This document shows positions 1-6,901 of a DNA stretch of 16,913 bases, piece after piece. The stretch is taken from NCBI GenBank assembly GCA_964579325.1, contig CAZOHN010000062.1:1-16913 (forward strand), read 5' to 3'. The translations under genes and the position numbers were made by a program. Source of the DNA: CAZOHN01 sp964579325. GTDB lineage: Bacteria; Pseudomonadota; Alphaproteobacteria; Rhodobacterales; Rhodobacteraceae. Numbering within the stretch: position 1 is the first letter of the stretch; each line of letters begins with the position of its first letter. The notes below the pieces were generated by a model that did no database searches, was not told the origin of the DNA, and worked only from the letters and a program-made list of their open reading frames with translations.

Positions 1-866
1 CCCACGTCCTCGGGGTTCAGCCGGGCATCGCGCAGCGCGCCCGTGATCGCGCGTTCGGCGCCCTGCGCGGACGGCATCACGATATCGGCCGCATCAGACG
101 ACATCGCAAAGCCCACCACCTCGGCGAGGATCTGCGCGCCGCGGGCGCGGGCGTGCTCGTACTCCTCGAAGACGAACACCGCGGCACCCTCGCCCTGCAC
201 CATGCCGTTGCGGTTGGCGCTGAACGGCCGGCAGGCCGTCTTGGACATCACCCGCAGCCCTTCCCAGGCCTTGATGCCCCCGAAGCAGAGCATGGCCTCG
301 GACCCGCCGGTCAGCATCGACTGGGCCGCGCCCGACCGGACCATCTGGAAGGCGAGACCCATGGCGTGATTGGAACTGGCGCAGGCGGTCGCGACCGTGA
401 AGGTCGGACCGTAGAGACCGTACTCCATGCTGAGATGGCTAGCGGCGGCGTTGTTCATCAGCTTCGGCACGACAAAGGGATGAACGCGGTTCTTCCCCTC
501 CTCGTAGACGGTGCGGTAGTTGTCGTCCCAGGTGTTGACGCCGCCCGCCGCGGTGCCCAGCACGACGCCCGAATTCAGCCCCAGCGCTCCGGTGAAGTCG
601 ATCCCCGACTGCTCGACCGCCTCGCGCGCGGCCAGAAGCGTGAACTGGGTGAACTTGTCGTAAAGCACGATCTGCTGGCGGTTGAAGTAGGTCTCGGGGT
701 TCCAGTCATGGACCTGCCCGCCAATGCGGATCGAGAGCCTCTCGCTGTCGCGGATATCGAGTTCGGTGATGCCGCAGCGCCCTTCGCGGAACGCCGCATG
801 GGTTTCGGCCACATTGCGGCCGAGGGCGTTGACCGTGCCCGCCCCGGTGATGACGACACGGTGCAT
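1..866 (-). CDS. Beta-ketoacyl-ACP synthase (KAS I/II family), C-terminus cut by window edge
   Basis: Condensing enzyme that joins an acyl chain held on its active-site cysteine to malonyl-ACP. 288 residues are visible out of about 410 usual for the FabB/FabF family. The reading begins MHRVVITGAGTVNALG, the usual thiolase-fold start. The nucleophile lies in TACASSNHAMG, Cys162 by my count, at the expected place. The two catalytic histidines lie beyond the left edge and cannot be checked. The start at 866 is supported by GAGGAG overlapping the stop codon of the upstream acyl carrier protein, 8 bases away, so the two are almost surely translated together. Position after lpxD and a dedicated carrier protein suggests it makes a special acyl chain, perhaps for lipid A, rather than being the housekeeping FabF. 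That last point is inference. Confidence 0.9.
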   Translation of the reverse strand, partial: MHRVVITGAGTVNALGRNVAETHAAFREGRCGITELDIRDSERLSIRIGGQVHDWNPETYFNRQQIVLYDKFTQFTLLAAREAVEQSGIDFTGALGLNSGVVLGTAAGGVNTWDDNYRTVYEEGKNRVHPFVVPKLMNNAAASHLSMEYGLYGPTFTVATACASSNHAMGLAFQMVRSGAAQSMLTGGSEAMLCFGGIKAWEGLRVMSKTACRPFSANRNGMVQGEGAAVFVFEEYEHARARGAQILAEVVGFAMSSDAADIVMPSAQGAERAITGALRDARLNPEDV

Positions 867-874
867 GGGGCTCC

Positions 875-1141
875 TCAGGCGTCTTTCGACGCGACGAGAC
901 CTTCGACCGCGGCCACGATGGCGGCGACCGAGGAGATGTCGAAACCGCTCGCCTGCGGGTCATTGGCGTTGAAGGGCACCTGCACGTCGAAGGCCTCCTC
1001 GATCGCGAAGATCGACTCGACGAGGCCCAGACTGTCGATCCCGAGTTCCTCGAGCGTGGAGTCGAGGCGCACATCGGAGACATCGAGCACCGCCTGCTCC
1101 GCGATGATGCGGACAACCCGGTCCTTCACACTCTCCGTCAT
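875..1141 (-). CDS. Acyl carrier protein, 88 aa
   Basis: Small acidic four-helix carrier that holds growing acyl chains on a 4'-phosphopantetheine arm. The attachment motif LGIDSLGLVE is present, with Ser37 as the modified residue, followed by the helix II segment SIFAIEEAF. Length and motif position fit the ACP family. It is distinct from a typical housekeeping AcpP, which has EDLGADSLDTVE. The GIDSL form and the lpxD/ketosynthase neighbours recall AcpXL-type carriers of the Rhizobiales that supply very long acyl chains to lipid A; this is inference, and AcpXL identity is not proven. The ATG at 1141 was chosen because the fold starts there; an in-frame extension to 1273 would run into lpxD and adds arginine-rich non-family sequence. 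Confidence 0.92.
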   Translation of the reverse strand: MTESVKDRVVRIIAEQAVLDVSDVRLDSTLEELGIDSLGLVESIFAIEEAFDVQVPFNANDPQASGFDISSVAAIVAAVEGLVASKDA

Positions 1142-1175
1142 TTCCACCCACCCCGGTAATGCCGACGCGCCCGGT

Positions 1176-2267
1176 TTAGTCGCTGGCGTCGTCCTTTGGA
1201 ACCGCTTTCTGCATCGCGGCCACCGTGGCGGCAAGACGCGGAAGGCGGCGCAGCGCCTTCTGCATCTCGACATGAGTCTCCATCTTCACCGCCGGGTAAC
1301 CGAGGATCACCCGGCCCGCAGGGACATTGGTGAAGATCTTGGTGGCGCCGCCCGCGATCACGTCGTCGCCTATGAAGATGTTGTCGTTGACCCCGCACTG
1401 GCCGCCCATCACGACGCGATTGCCGATGCGTGACGACCCGGCGATGCCAACCTGGCCGCAGAGGAGGCAATCCTCGCCGACCTCGACGTTGTGGCCGACG
1501 TGGACGAGGTTGTCGAGTTTCGTGCCCCGCCCGATGCGAGTGGCGCGGATGGTGCCCGCGTCGATGCAGGCATTGGCCCCGATCTCGACGTCGTGGCCGA
1601 TCTCGACGCCGCCGAGAGAGTGAATGCGAGTCCAGCTTTGCTGCCGGATTTCATCGCGTTTTCCGAGGGTTTGACGAATTTCCTCAACTCCCGACTTCTC
1701 GGGCGTCACGAAGGAGAACCCGTCCGATCCCACCACCGCGCCGGGCTGGGCGATGAAGCGGTGGCCGATGCGGACTCCCGCACCGACGCGCACGCCCGCG
1801 TGCAGGAGCGCGCCCTCGCCGATGCGCGTGCCCGCCGCGATGGAGACGTGGGAGGCGATGCGCGCGCCGGCGCCGATCTCGGCGCCCGGGCCGATGAGCG
1901 CGAAGGGGCCGATGGCGGCGCCGGGACCGATGCGGGCCGATGGGTCAATGATGGCCGTCGGGTGGATACCGGGCGGTATGGAGGGGCCCGGGTCGAGCAG
2001 CCGGGTAAGGCCTGCCATCGCCAGGCGCGGCCGGGTGACGAGGATTGCGGCGGCAACGCCGAGGGCCTGCCAATCGGCCTCCGCCCAGAGCATCGCCGCC
2101 CGGGCCTGCCCCAGCCCGAGCGCCTCGGCGTATTTCGGCGACATGGCGAGCGCGAGGTCGTCGGGGCCGGCGTCCCCCGGTTCGGCCGCGCGCCGCACGA
2201 CAAGGGCCGTATCGCCCACCGCCTCGGCCCCGAGTGCCGCGGCGATTTCGCCTACCTGATGCGCCAT
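1176..2267 (-). CDS. lpxD: UDP-3-O-(acyl)glucosamine N-acyltransferase LpxD
   Basis: Third step of lipid A synthesis: moves a 3-hydroxyacyl chain from ACP to the amino group of UDP-3-O-acyl-glucosamine in the cytoplasm. 363 residues, near the family's usual 340–360. An N-terminal uridine-binding domain (about 1–100) is followed by a left-handed beta helix built of hexapeptide repeats such as IGPGAAIGPFALIGPGA. The catalytic histidine segment LDNLVHVGHNVEVG is present and the C-terminal helix ends the protein. The ATG at 2267 is preceded by GGTGGAGG at good spacing; a GTG four codons upstream would swallow that ribosome binding site. It lies 37 bases after the L,D-transpeptidase and 34 before the ACP. 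Many alphaproteobacteria carry lpxD in the bamA-fabZ-lpxA cluster, so this may be a second or relocated copy. Confidence 0.95.
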   Translation of the reverse strand: MAHQVGEIAAALGAEAVGDTALVVRRAAEPGDAGPDDLALAMSPKYAEALGLGQARAAMLWAEADWQALGVAAAILVTRPRLAMAGLTRLLDPGPSIPPGIHPTAIIDPSARIGPGAAIGPFALIGPGAEIGAGARIASHVSIAAGTRIGEGALLHAGVRVGAGVRIGHRFIAQPGAVVGSDGFSFVTPEKSGVEEIRQTLGKRDEIRQQSWTRIHSLGGVEIGHDVEIGANACIDAGTIRATRIGRGTKLDNLVHVGHNVEVGEDCLLCGQVGIAGSSRIGNRVVMGGQCGVNDNIFIGDDVIAGGATKIFTNVPAGRVILGYPAVKMETHVEMQKALRRLPRLAATVAAMQKAVPKDDASD

Positions 2268-2304
2268 GACGGCCTCCACCCGCGCTGATCCGCGCGGAGG
2301 AGGA

Positions 2305-3912
2305 TTATCCCCCGGCGCCGGGAAACTCCACCCCGGCGTCGATCAGCGCCCGGAACAGGCGCACGTCACGATCGTAGATGTCGCGGCGGTACTGCATCTC
2401 GCCCGTCGGGGCGCTGAAGGCGGTGTAATAGACGAGGTGCACGGGCACATGGACGTCGAGATCGACGCGGGTCTGACGGCCGCTGGCCACGAGGTTGTCG
2501 AAATAGGGTTTTGGGTCGTCCATCTGGCGGGCGAGCAGGTGGTAGGCGAAGTCGAAGGGCTCGTTCAGCCGGATGCAGCCCGAGGAGTAGTCGCGCACCT
2601 CGCGGTCGAAGAGCTGCTTCTGTGGCGTGTCGTGCAGGTAGATCGCATGGGGATTGGGGAACATGAACTTCACCCGGCCGAGCGAGTTCGAGGCCCCGGG
2701 CGGCTGGCGCACGGTGAAGGGAAAGTTGCGCGCGGTGTACGCCGCGAAGTTGATCGCATCCCGCGAAACCACGCGGCCGCGCGCGTCGATCAGTTGCAGG
2801 TAGGAGGCTGCGTTTGGGTTGGCCTGCATCCGGGGCAGGTAGTCACGGCCGAGAATGGAGCGCGGCACCGTCCAGTCGGGGTTGACCTCCATGTACTCCA
2901 TCTCGTCGGAGAATTCGTAGGTCCGCTTGTCGGGGCGACGCTCGCCCACCACCGAGCGGGTCTGGAAGCTGACCTTGCCGTCATCGACCACGCGGGCGTG
3001 GAAGTCGGTCAGGTTGACCCAGATGTGCCGGTCGCCAAGCCCGCCCTCTAGGTTCATCCACCGCTCGCGTTCGAGTGCGACGAGGACAGACTGGAGCCGT
3101 TCGGCCGGAGCCTTGTTGATCTCGACCAACGTGGCACGCCCGGCGACACCGTCGGGCGTGATGCCATGCACCTCCTGGAAACGGCGGACGGCGGCAGTGA
3201 TCGCGGCGTCATAGCTCCCGGAGAGCGAGCGGTTCAGGTGGCCCATCGCCACAAGACGGTCGCGCAGCGCCACGACGGCCGCGCCGGACTGGCCGGGTTC
3301 GAGCGATTGGGCCGGGACCTCTGCCCCCCAACCCTGGCCGGCGATCAGCCGTTCCAGCCGGGCCTTCTCACGCAGAAGGCGTGCGTAGTGGTCGGATGTC
3401 GGAGCCAGCGCCCGCAGGAATGCGGCCGGCGCGTCGGTGGCGGCGAAGCGGGCGAGTGTCGTGGTCGGGTCGCGCCGGGGCAAGTCGCGCTTGATCTCCG
3501 CGCCCATCAGTACGGTGGGTTCGAGCGCGCCGGACTGCATGTCGCGGGCATAGGCGAGGAAGGCTCGGGTCGTCTCGACCTCAAGCCGCCCCACCTCTCG
3601 CTCGCCCTGCACCGCGCGGAACGCCGCCGCGATCTGCTCGGCGTCATAGCGGGCCGAGGGAAGACCGTGGGCGTCGGCAAGCGACAGCGCGCGCAGAAAG
3701 GCCTGCCGCCGTTCCACCGACTCCGCGCCGGTCCAGAGCGGGGCATAGTCGCGCCCGCGGTAGAAGGCCGCGAGCACCGGATCCTCGGCCGCAGTCTCGG
3801 CCACGGACTGCGTGTAGCCTCCCAGTGTTATGGCAGGTGCGGCTACCGGCGAGAGGGCCAGGGCGAGGATAAAGGCAACGGAACAGCGCAGGCGCAGCAA
3901 AGGCGTCGTCAT
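2305..3912 (-). CDS. L,D-transpeptidase, YcbB/LdtD-like
   Basis: Periplasmic enzyme making 3-3 (mDAP–mDAP) peptidoglycan crosslinks. 535 residues. A signal peptide (MTTPLLRLRC then a hydrophobic run to about residue 27, ending APA) is followed by a helical region. A peptidoglycan-binding domain is at about 204–268 (LEPGQSG to DGVAGRATLVEIN). The YkuD catalytic domain covers roughly 296–500. The active site reads YSSGCIRLNEP with Cys446, and the upstream histidine lies in IYLHDTP (His427). Domain order and size match LdtD of E. coli. The ATG at 3912 is favoured over one at 3954 because AGGAAA sits just upstream and the signal peptide starts there. It leads the run lpxD–ACP–KS and is divergent from mepK, as its natural partner. 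Confidence 0.93.
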   Translation of the reverse strand: MTTPLLRLRCSVAFILALALSPVAAPAITLGGYTQSVAETAAEDPVLAAFYRGRDYAPLWTGAESVERRQAFLRALSLADAHGLPSARYDAEQIAAAFRAVQGEREVGRLEVETTRAFLAYARDMQSGALEPTVLMGAEIKRDLPRRDPTTTLARFAATDAPAAFLRALAPTSDHYARLLREKARLERLIAGQGWGAEVPAQSLEPGQSGAAVVALRDRLVAMGHLNRSLSGSYDAAITAAVRRFQEVHGITPDGVAGRATLVEINKAPAERLQSVLVALERERWMNLEGGLGDRHIWVNLTDFHARVVDDGKVSFQTRSVVGERRPDKRTYEFSDEMEYMEVNPDWTVPRSILGRDYLPRMQANPNAASYLQLIDARGRVVSRDAINFAAYTARNFPFTVRQPPGASNSLGRVKFMFPNPHAIYLHDTPQKQLFDREVRDYSSGCIRLNEPFDFAYHLLARQMDDPKPYFDNLVASGRQTRVDLDVHVPVHLVYYTAFSAPTGEMQYRRDIYDRDVRLFRALIDAGVEFPGAGG

Positions 3913-4215
3913 CAGGTTTCCTGGCAGCGGATGAATGCGAACAGACAACTGCATTACTGACGATTCCCCCAGCGCTGTAAACAGCCCAAGCGGGCCTTTT
4001 CACCCCCCGAGCGCGACATTCCTGCATCAGGAGGACCCAATAGATTGTTCACATTTCGGCGGGAATCCGCGCAAAATGTGCAAGTTCTCAAGAAAGCGCT
4101 AACAGAAGGGTTCAGACCAACGCCCATTGGTGGCATAAGGTCGTGGGAAACGGGCTGGAACACAAGGCCGTGAAGAACAACGGCTAAGGCGAAAGACGGG
4201 ACGGGCTTTCAACTG
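3913..4215. promoter_or_regulatory. Divergent control region between L,D-transpeptidase and mepK
   Basis: This 303-base gap holds no convincing gene and must contain the promoters of both flanking genes. It is less GC-rich than its surroundings. Seen in it are a 31-base inverted repeat (4050–4080), a small inverted repeat ACCAA/TTGGT (4108–4123), and a perfect AGGAGG at 4029–4034 on the plus strand not followed by a normal start. For mepK the best promoter-like pair is TTCAGA, 17 bases, CATAAG, only 4 of 6 matches each, so I do not call it firmly. Confidence 0.5.
4050..4080. repeat. Inverted repeat CACATTT…AAATGTG with inner stem
   Basis: Outer arms CACATTT and AAATGTG pair perfectly. Inside them GCGG-GAAT-CCGC makes a second short stem, with a one-base imbalance between the two. 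It could be an operator shared by the divergent genes, or an RNA hairpin in the leader of either. No T-run follows, so it is not a good terminator. Confidence 0.55.
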
Positions 4216-4782
4216 ATGATCGAACGTATCAATGGTGTGACGCGCCGCTCCCTGCTGGGAATCTTTGCGGCGTCGGTCGTGGTCGCGGCGCCGACGTACT
4301 CCAATGCCTTCGGAATTCTGCGCGGGGCCGGCGACATCCGGCGCCTGCGCATGTATTCGGGCCGGACCGGCGAGAGCCTGGACACGATCTACTGGCTGGA
4401 AGGGAAGTATATCCCCGAAGCCATGGACGAAGTATCGCGATTCATGCGCGACTGGCGCAATGGCCAGGCAAGGAAGATTGACGCGCGCACGGTCGACATC
4501 ATGGCCGCGGCGCACAATCTCCTCGACGTGAGCGAGCCCTACATGCTGCTGTCGGGTTACCGCTCGCCTGAAACCAACCAGATGCTCCGGTCACGCTCGC
4601 GCGGGGTGGCGCGGAATTCGTTGCACATGCAGGGTCAGGCCGCCGACTTGCGGCTGTCGAGCCGCAACGTGAGCCAGATGGCGCGGGCCGCGGCCGCGTG
4701 CCAGGCCGGTGGCGTGGGCCGCTATTCGCGCTCGAACTTCGTGCACATGGATTGCGGTCCGGTCCGCACCTGGGGTGGCTGA
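4216..4782 (+). CDS. mepK: MepK/YcbK-type murein endopeptidase (DUF882)
   Basis: Zinc peptidase of the Peptidase_M15-like DUF882 family; E. coli MepK cleaves 3-3 crosslinks in peptidoglycan. 188 residues, same size as YcbK. A twin-arginine signal (TRRSLLGIFAASVVVAAP, arginines 10–11) matches the Tat export of the E. coli protein. Conserved blocks are LLSGYRSPETN (111–121), RSRSRGVARNSLHMQGQAAD (126–145) and GGVGRYSRSNFVHMDCGP (165–182). Likely metal ligands are His137, Asp144 and His177. The ribosome binding site is weak. It is divergent from the L,D-transpeptidase that makes the very bonds its family cuts; in E. coli ycbB and ycbK are also neighbours, so the link is conserved. A strong hairpin follows at 4833. 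Confidence 0.92.
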   Translation: MIERINGVTRRSLLGIFAASVVVAAPTYSNAFGILRGAGDIRRLRMYSGRTGESLDTIYWLEGKYIPEAMDEVSRFMRDWRNGQARKIDARTVDIMAAAHNLLDVSEPYMLLSGYRSPETNQMLRSRSRGVARNSLHMQGQAADLRLSSRNVSQMARAAAACQAGGVGRYSRSNFVHMDCGPVRTWGG

Positions 4783-4832
4783 GGTCGCCCCGACCGGCGC
4801 CTGCCCCTAACGGACCCTTAACCAAGACGTGA

Positions 4833-4863
4833 AAGCCTGCGAACACACCTCGCAGGCTTCTTT
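4833..4863 (+). terminator. Hairpin after mepK, ending in TTCTTT
   Basis: AAGCCTGCGA (4833–4842) pairs perfectly with TCGCAGGCTT (4850–4859) around a 7-base loop, followed by CTTTC. It lies 50 bases after mepK and fits a Rho-independent terminator. However it also ends 5 bases before the next gene's ATG and contains that gene's only ribosome-binding-like GCAGG, so it may instead, or also, act on translation of that gene. Confidence 0.7.
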
Positions 4864-4864
4864 C

Positions 4865-5239
4865 ATGCTACGCATCTGCTTCCTCGCCCTCGCGCTTTCC
4901 GGTGTATCCGCCTCGGCCGGCCCGACCGGCACGCCGGCCCGCTTGCCGGAGGGGCTGGCAGAGGAGAGCGAGCGTCTCGTCGCCGCAACCTTGGGCAATC
5001 CGGCCACCGCGAACTTCCGCAAGATCGGCGGCTTCCGCCTTTCGGATGGAGGATGGGCGGTCTGCGGCGAGGTCAACAGCCGCAACCTCGTGGGCCTCGC
5101 GATGGGCTGGAAGCCGATCTACCTGCGGTTCCGTCCGGACCCGGACGGCCTTGCCCTCGCCCGGCGGATCGTCGACTGGCCGGCGGACGTGGCCTGCCGG
5201 CAACTGGCCGCGGGCAAGGCGCTCCGTACCCGCGACTGA
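4865..5239 (+). CDS. Small secreted protein of unknown function
   Basis: 124 residues. An N-terminal signal peptide is clear: MLRICFLALALSGVSASA, likely cut after residue 18. The mature part has a helical lead (LPEGLAEESERLVAATL), then NPATANFRKIGGFRLSDGGWAVCGEVNSRN-type sequence (45–74). I recognise this as resembling small conserved periplasmic or outer-envelope proteins of alphaproteobacteria with a VCGEVN core, but no function is known to me. Two cysteines remain after cleavage (Cys67, Cys111) and could form a disulfide. The ATG at 4865 is chosen because the signal peptide begins there; an in-frame GTG at 4829 would add a charged stretch encoded by the hairpin. Convergent with tetR, 43 bases apart. 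Confidence 0.78.
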   Translation: MLRICFLALALSGVSASAGPTGTPARLPEGLAEESERLVAATLGNPATANFRKIGGFRLSDGGWAVCGEVNSRNLVGLAMGWKPIYLRFRPDPDGLALARRIVDWPADVACRQLAAGKALRTRD

Positions 5240-5282
5240 GCACGCTGCAGCCCTTTCCGAACTCGGCGCAGCACCGTCAGGA

Positions 5283-5900
5283 TCAGCCGCGGTCGAAGAG
5301 CAGTCGAACGTAACGGGTGAGGTGGTCGATGCTAGCGCGCAGGAGCGCGGGATCGTCGGCGGCTTTGGCGGCGACAATGCCGCCCTGGATCACGGCCTGG
5401 ATATGCATAGAGAGACCCTCGGCCGTGAGGCCCGGAACCGGGTGGGCGGCAAGCGCCTCGCGCAAGTGTTCGCGGATATGCCCCGCCCCGCCCCGGATCG
5501 CGGCGAGGGCTGCGTCGCGAATGGCGGGGCTCGTGGCGTGCATCTCCTGCACGATGGTCCCCGCCAGACAGGAGTATTCGGCAGCCGTTCCCGCAGCCAG
5601 CTCGCGGCGGAACGCGAGATAGGCAAGCACGCGGTCCACCGGGTCCGGGAGCGTATTGTAGGGGTGTGCGGCGAACAATTCGGAGGTGACGGTCGACCAA
5701 TGCTCGACCGCGGCCACGCCGAGGGCTTCCTTGGACGGGAAGTGGTGAAAGAAGGCGCCCTTGGTGACGCCGGCGGCGGCGCAGAGGTCGTCCACACTCA
5801 TCGCGGCGAAGCCGGTCTTGCGGATCACGTGGAGCGCCGCATCGAGGAGGCGCAGGCGAGCCTCCCCTCGCGGGACACGGCTCCGTGCCGCTTCGGTCAT
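5283..5900 (-). CDS. TetR/AcrR-family transcriptional repressor
   Basis: 205 residues, usual for the family. The N-terminal DNA-binding helix-turn-helix is plain: LLDAALHVIRKTGFAAMSVDDLCAAAGVTKGAFFHHFPSKEAL type sequence at about 18–60, with the recognition helix near 45–54. The remainder is the helical ligand-binding and dimer domain, which does not reveal the ligand. Its ATG overlaps the stop codon of the preceding VOC gene (ATGA at 5897–5900), so it is the last gene of that operon and is translationally coupled. The two palindromes at 6876–6914 in the operon promoter are the obvious operators, giving negative autoregulation; this is inferred from layout. Confidence 0.93.
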   Translation of the reverse strand: MTEAARSRVPRGEARLRLLDAALHVIRKTGFAAMSVDDLCAAAGVTKGAFFHHFPSKEALGVAAVEHWSTVTSELFAAHPYNTLPDPVDRVLAYLAFRRELAAGTAAEYSCLAGTIVQEMHATSPAIRDAALAAIRGGAGHIREHLREALAAHPVPGLTAEGLSMHIQAVIQGGIVAAKAADDPALLRASIDHLTRYVRLLFDRG

Positions 5901-6382
5901 GCGCCCTGCCCTGCAGCCGCCTCGAGCGCCGCGATGTCGATCCGGGTCATCTCCATCATCGCCGCCATGACCCGCGGCGCCGCGCCGGGTGACCGCATGA
6001 GGCGCACGAGCGCCTCGGGGACGATCTGCCAGTGCAGGCCAAACCGGTCGCGGAGCCAGCCGCAGGGCTGTTCGCTGCCGCCTTCGGAGAGCGCCGACCA
6101 GAGCCGGTCGGTCTCGGCCTGGTCCTCGGTCAGGACGGTGATCGAGGCTGCCGGGGTTTGCGGAAACATCGAGCCGGCTTCGAGAAACTGGTAGGGCGTG
6201 CCCAGAAGGCGCAGATTGATGATGGTAACGCCTGCATCAGCTTGCGTCCCGCCGTCGTGCACCTGCATGTCATGGCCCTCCCAGTCCTCGATGGCGCTGT
6301 CTGGAAAGAGGCTCGCGTAGAACACCGCAGCCTTCATCGCATCGCGTTCGAACCAGAAACACGCACGTGTGTCGAGTGCCAT
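5897..6382 (-). CDS. VOC-fold protein, PhnB/3-demethylubiquinone methyltransferase-like (PF06983 type)
   Basis: 161 residues, single VOC (glyoxalase/bleomycin-resistance) fold. Typical blocks are present: CFWFERDAMKAAVFYASLFPDS at the N-terminus, VLTEDQAETDRLWSALSEGG in the middle and QPCGWLRDRFGLHWQIVP near the end. Despite database names for this family, members are not methyltransferases and mostly lack an assigned reaction. The stretch that often reads FNPAISFVV is here MFPQTPAASITVL. It starts 11 bases after the other VOC gene and overlaps tetR by 4 bases, so it is a middle operon gene under TetR control. Substrate unknown; detoxification or antibiotic/xenobiotic binding is a guess from the regulator. 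Confidence 0.9.
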   Translation of the reverse strand: MALDTRACFWFERDAMKAAVFYASLFPDSAIEDWEGHDMQVHDGGTQADAGVTIINLRLLGTPYQFLEAGSMFPQTPAASITVLTEDQAETDRLWSALSEGGSEQPCGWLRDRFGLHWQIVPEALVRLMRSPGAAPRVMAAMMEMTRIDIAALEAAAGQGA

Positions 6383-6393
6383 TTCGTCCCGCC

Positions 6394-6837
6394 CTATACC
6401 ATGTCGGGTCCGGGTTGCAGGATGGCCCAGGCGATCCCGAACGGGTCGGTGACCATGCCCCAGTCGTCGCCCCAGTCCTGCCGCGAAAAGGGAACTGCGA
6501 CCGTGCAGCCCGCGGCGACAGCCCGATCGAACCAGGCCTGGCCGTCGGCGACGACGAGTTGCAGATGGCCGACGGCGAGCGGCGGAGCCCCCGCGTTGTG
6601 GGGATGGCGGTGGTCGGTCATCATCAGGGCGCCGCCGTTGATCACGACTTGCGCATGCATCAGGCGATCCGGGTCTTCGGGCATCGGCATACGGCCGATG
6701 TCCTGCGCCCCGAAGGCACGGGCGTAGAAGTCGGCGGCCTCCCCTGCCCGGCCGTCGAAGCTGAGGTAGGGGATGACGCCCTGCATGGTGGAAGCGTCGG
6801 GCGCGGTACGCGCGTCTGCGGCTGCGGTGTCGGCCAT
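6394..6837 (-). CDS. VOC-fold protein, PhnB/glyoxalase-like
   Basis: 147 residues, first gene of the TetR operon. Family blocks: VIPYLSFDGRAGEAADFYAR (21–40), MHAQVVINGGALMMTD (60–75), and WGDDWGMVTDPFGIAWAI near the end (122–139), the standard PhnB C-terminal signature. His61 and Asp/Glu positions could bind metal, but I cannot say whether it is an enzyme. The ATG at 6837 is preceded by GGAGA at 8 bases and leaves about 17 residues before the fold, rich in Ala/Asp/Thr; a GTG at 6867 would start at the expected transcription start and is unlikely. Together with the second VOC gene and tetR it forms one regulated unit. Confidence 0.9.
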   Translation of the reverse strand: MADTAAADARTAPDASTMQGVIPYLSFDGRAGEAADFYARAFGAQDIGRMPMPEDPDRLMHAQVVINGGALMMTDHRHPHNAGAPPLAVGHLQLVVADGQAWFDRAVAAGCTVAVPFSRQDWGDDWGMVTDPFGIAWAILQPGPDMV

Positions 6838-6873
6838 GGGACGAGTCTCCGTCGTGGGTTGAAGCACTGCGTC

Positions 6874-6901
6874 ATAATACCAACCGGTTGGTATTTTTCA
6901 A
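6874..6901 (-). promoter_or_regulatory. Promoter of the VOC–VOC–tetR operon
   Basis: On the minus strand, TTGAAA (6901–6896) lies 16 bases before TATTAT (6879–6874); both match the sigma-70 consensus in 5 of 6 positions. Transcription should begin near 6867, about 30 bases before the ATG at 6837. The spacer is almost wholly a palindrome, so repressor and RNA polymerase would compete directly. Confidence 0.8.
6876..6895. promoter_or_regulatory. Operator 1: perfect 20-bp palindrome
   Basis: AATACCAACCGGTTGGTATT is its own reverse complement over 20 bases. It fills the spacer between the -35 and -10 boxes. The ACC…GGT symmetry is typical of TetR-family operators, and the operon it controls encodes a TetR protein. 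Confidence 0.85.

Noticed and set aside
2268..2279. GTG start for lpxD four codons upstream
   Set aside because: It would encode the GGAGG that serves the ATG at 2267.
2280..2297. Hairpin CCGCGC-TGATCC-GCGCGG between transpeptidase and lpxD
   Set aside because: Short, no T-run, and followed at once by the lpxD ribosome binding site; not a terminator.
3954..4163. 69-codon minus-strand frame whose TAA overlaps an ATG of the transpeptidase frame (TAATG)
   Set aside because: GTG start without ribosome binding site, no known motif, and the overlapped ATG is not the likely start of the transpeptidase, whose signal peptide and ribosome binding site point to 3912.
4818..4824. TTAACCA, like a CtrA half-site, before the small secreted gene
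   Set aside because: Only one half-site, no partner at the right spacing; expected by chance.
4829..4864. GTG-start extension of the small secreted protein
   Set aside because: It would be encoded by the hairpin and would bury the signal peptide behind charged residues.
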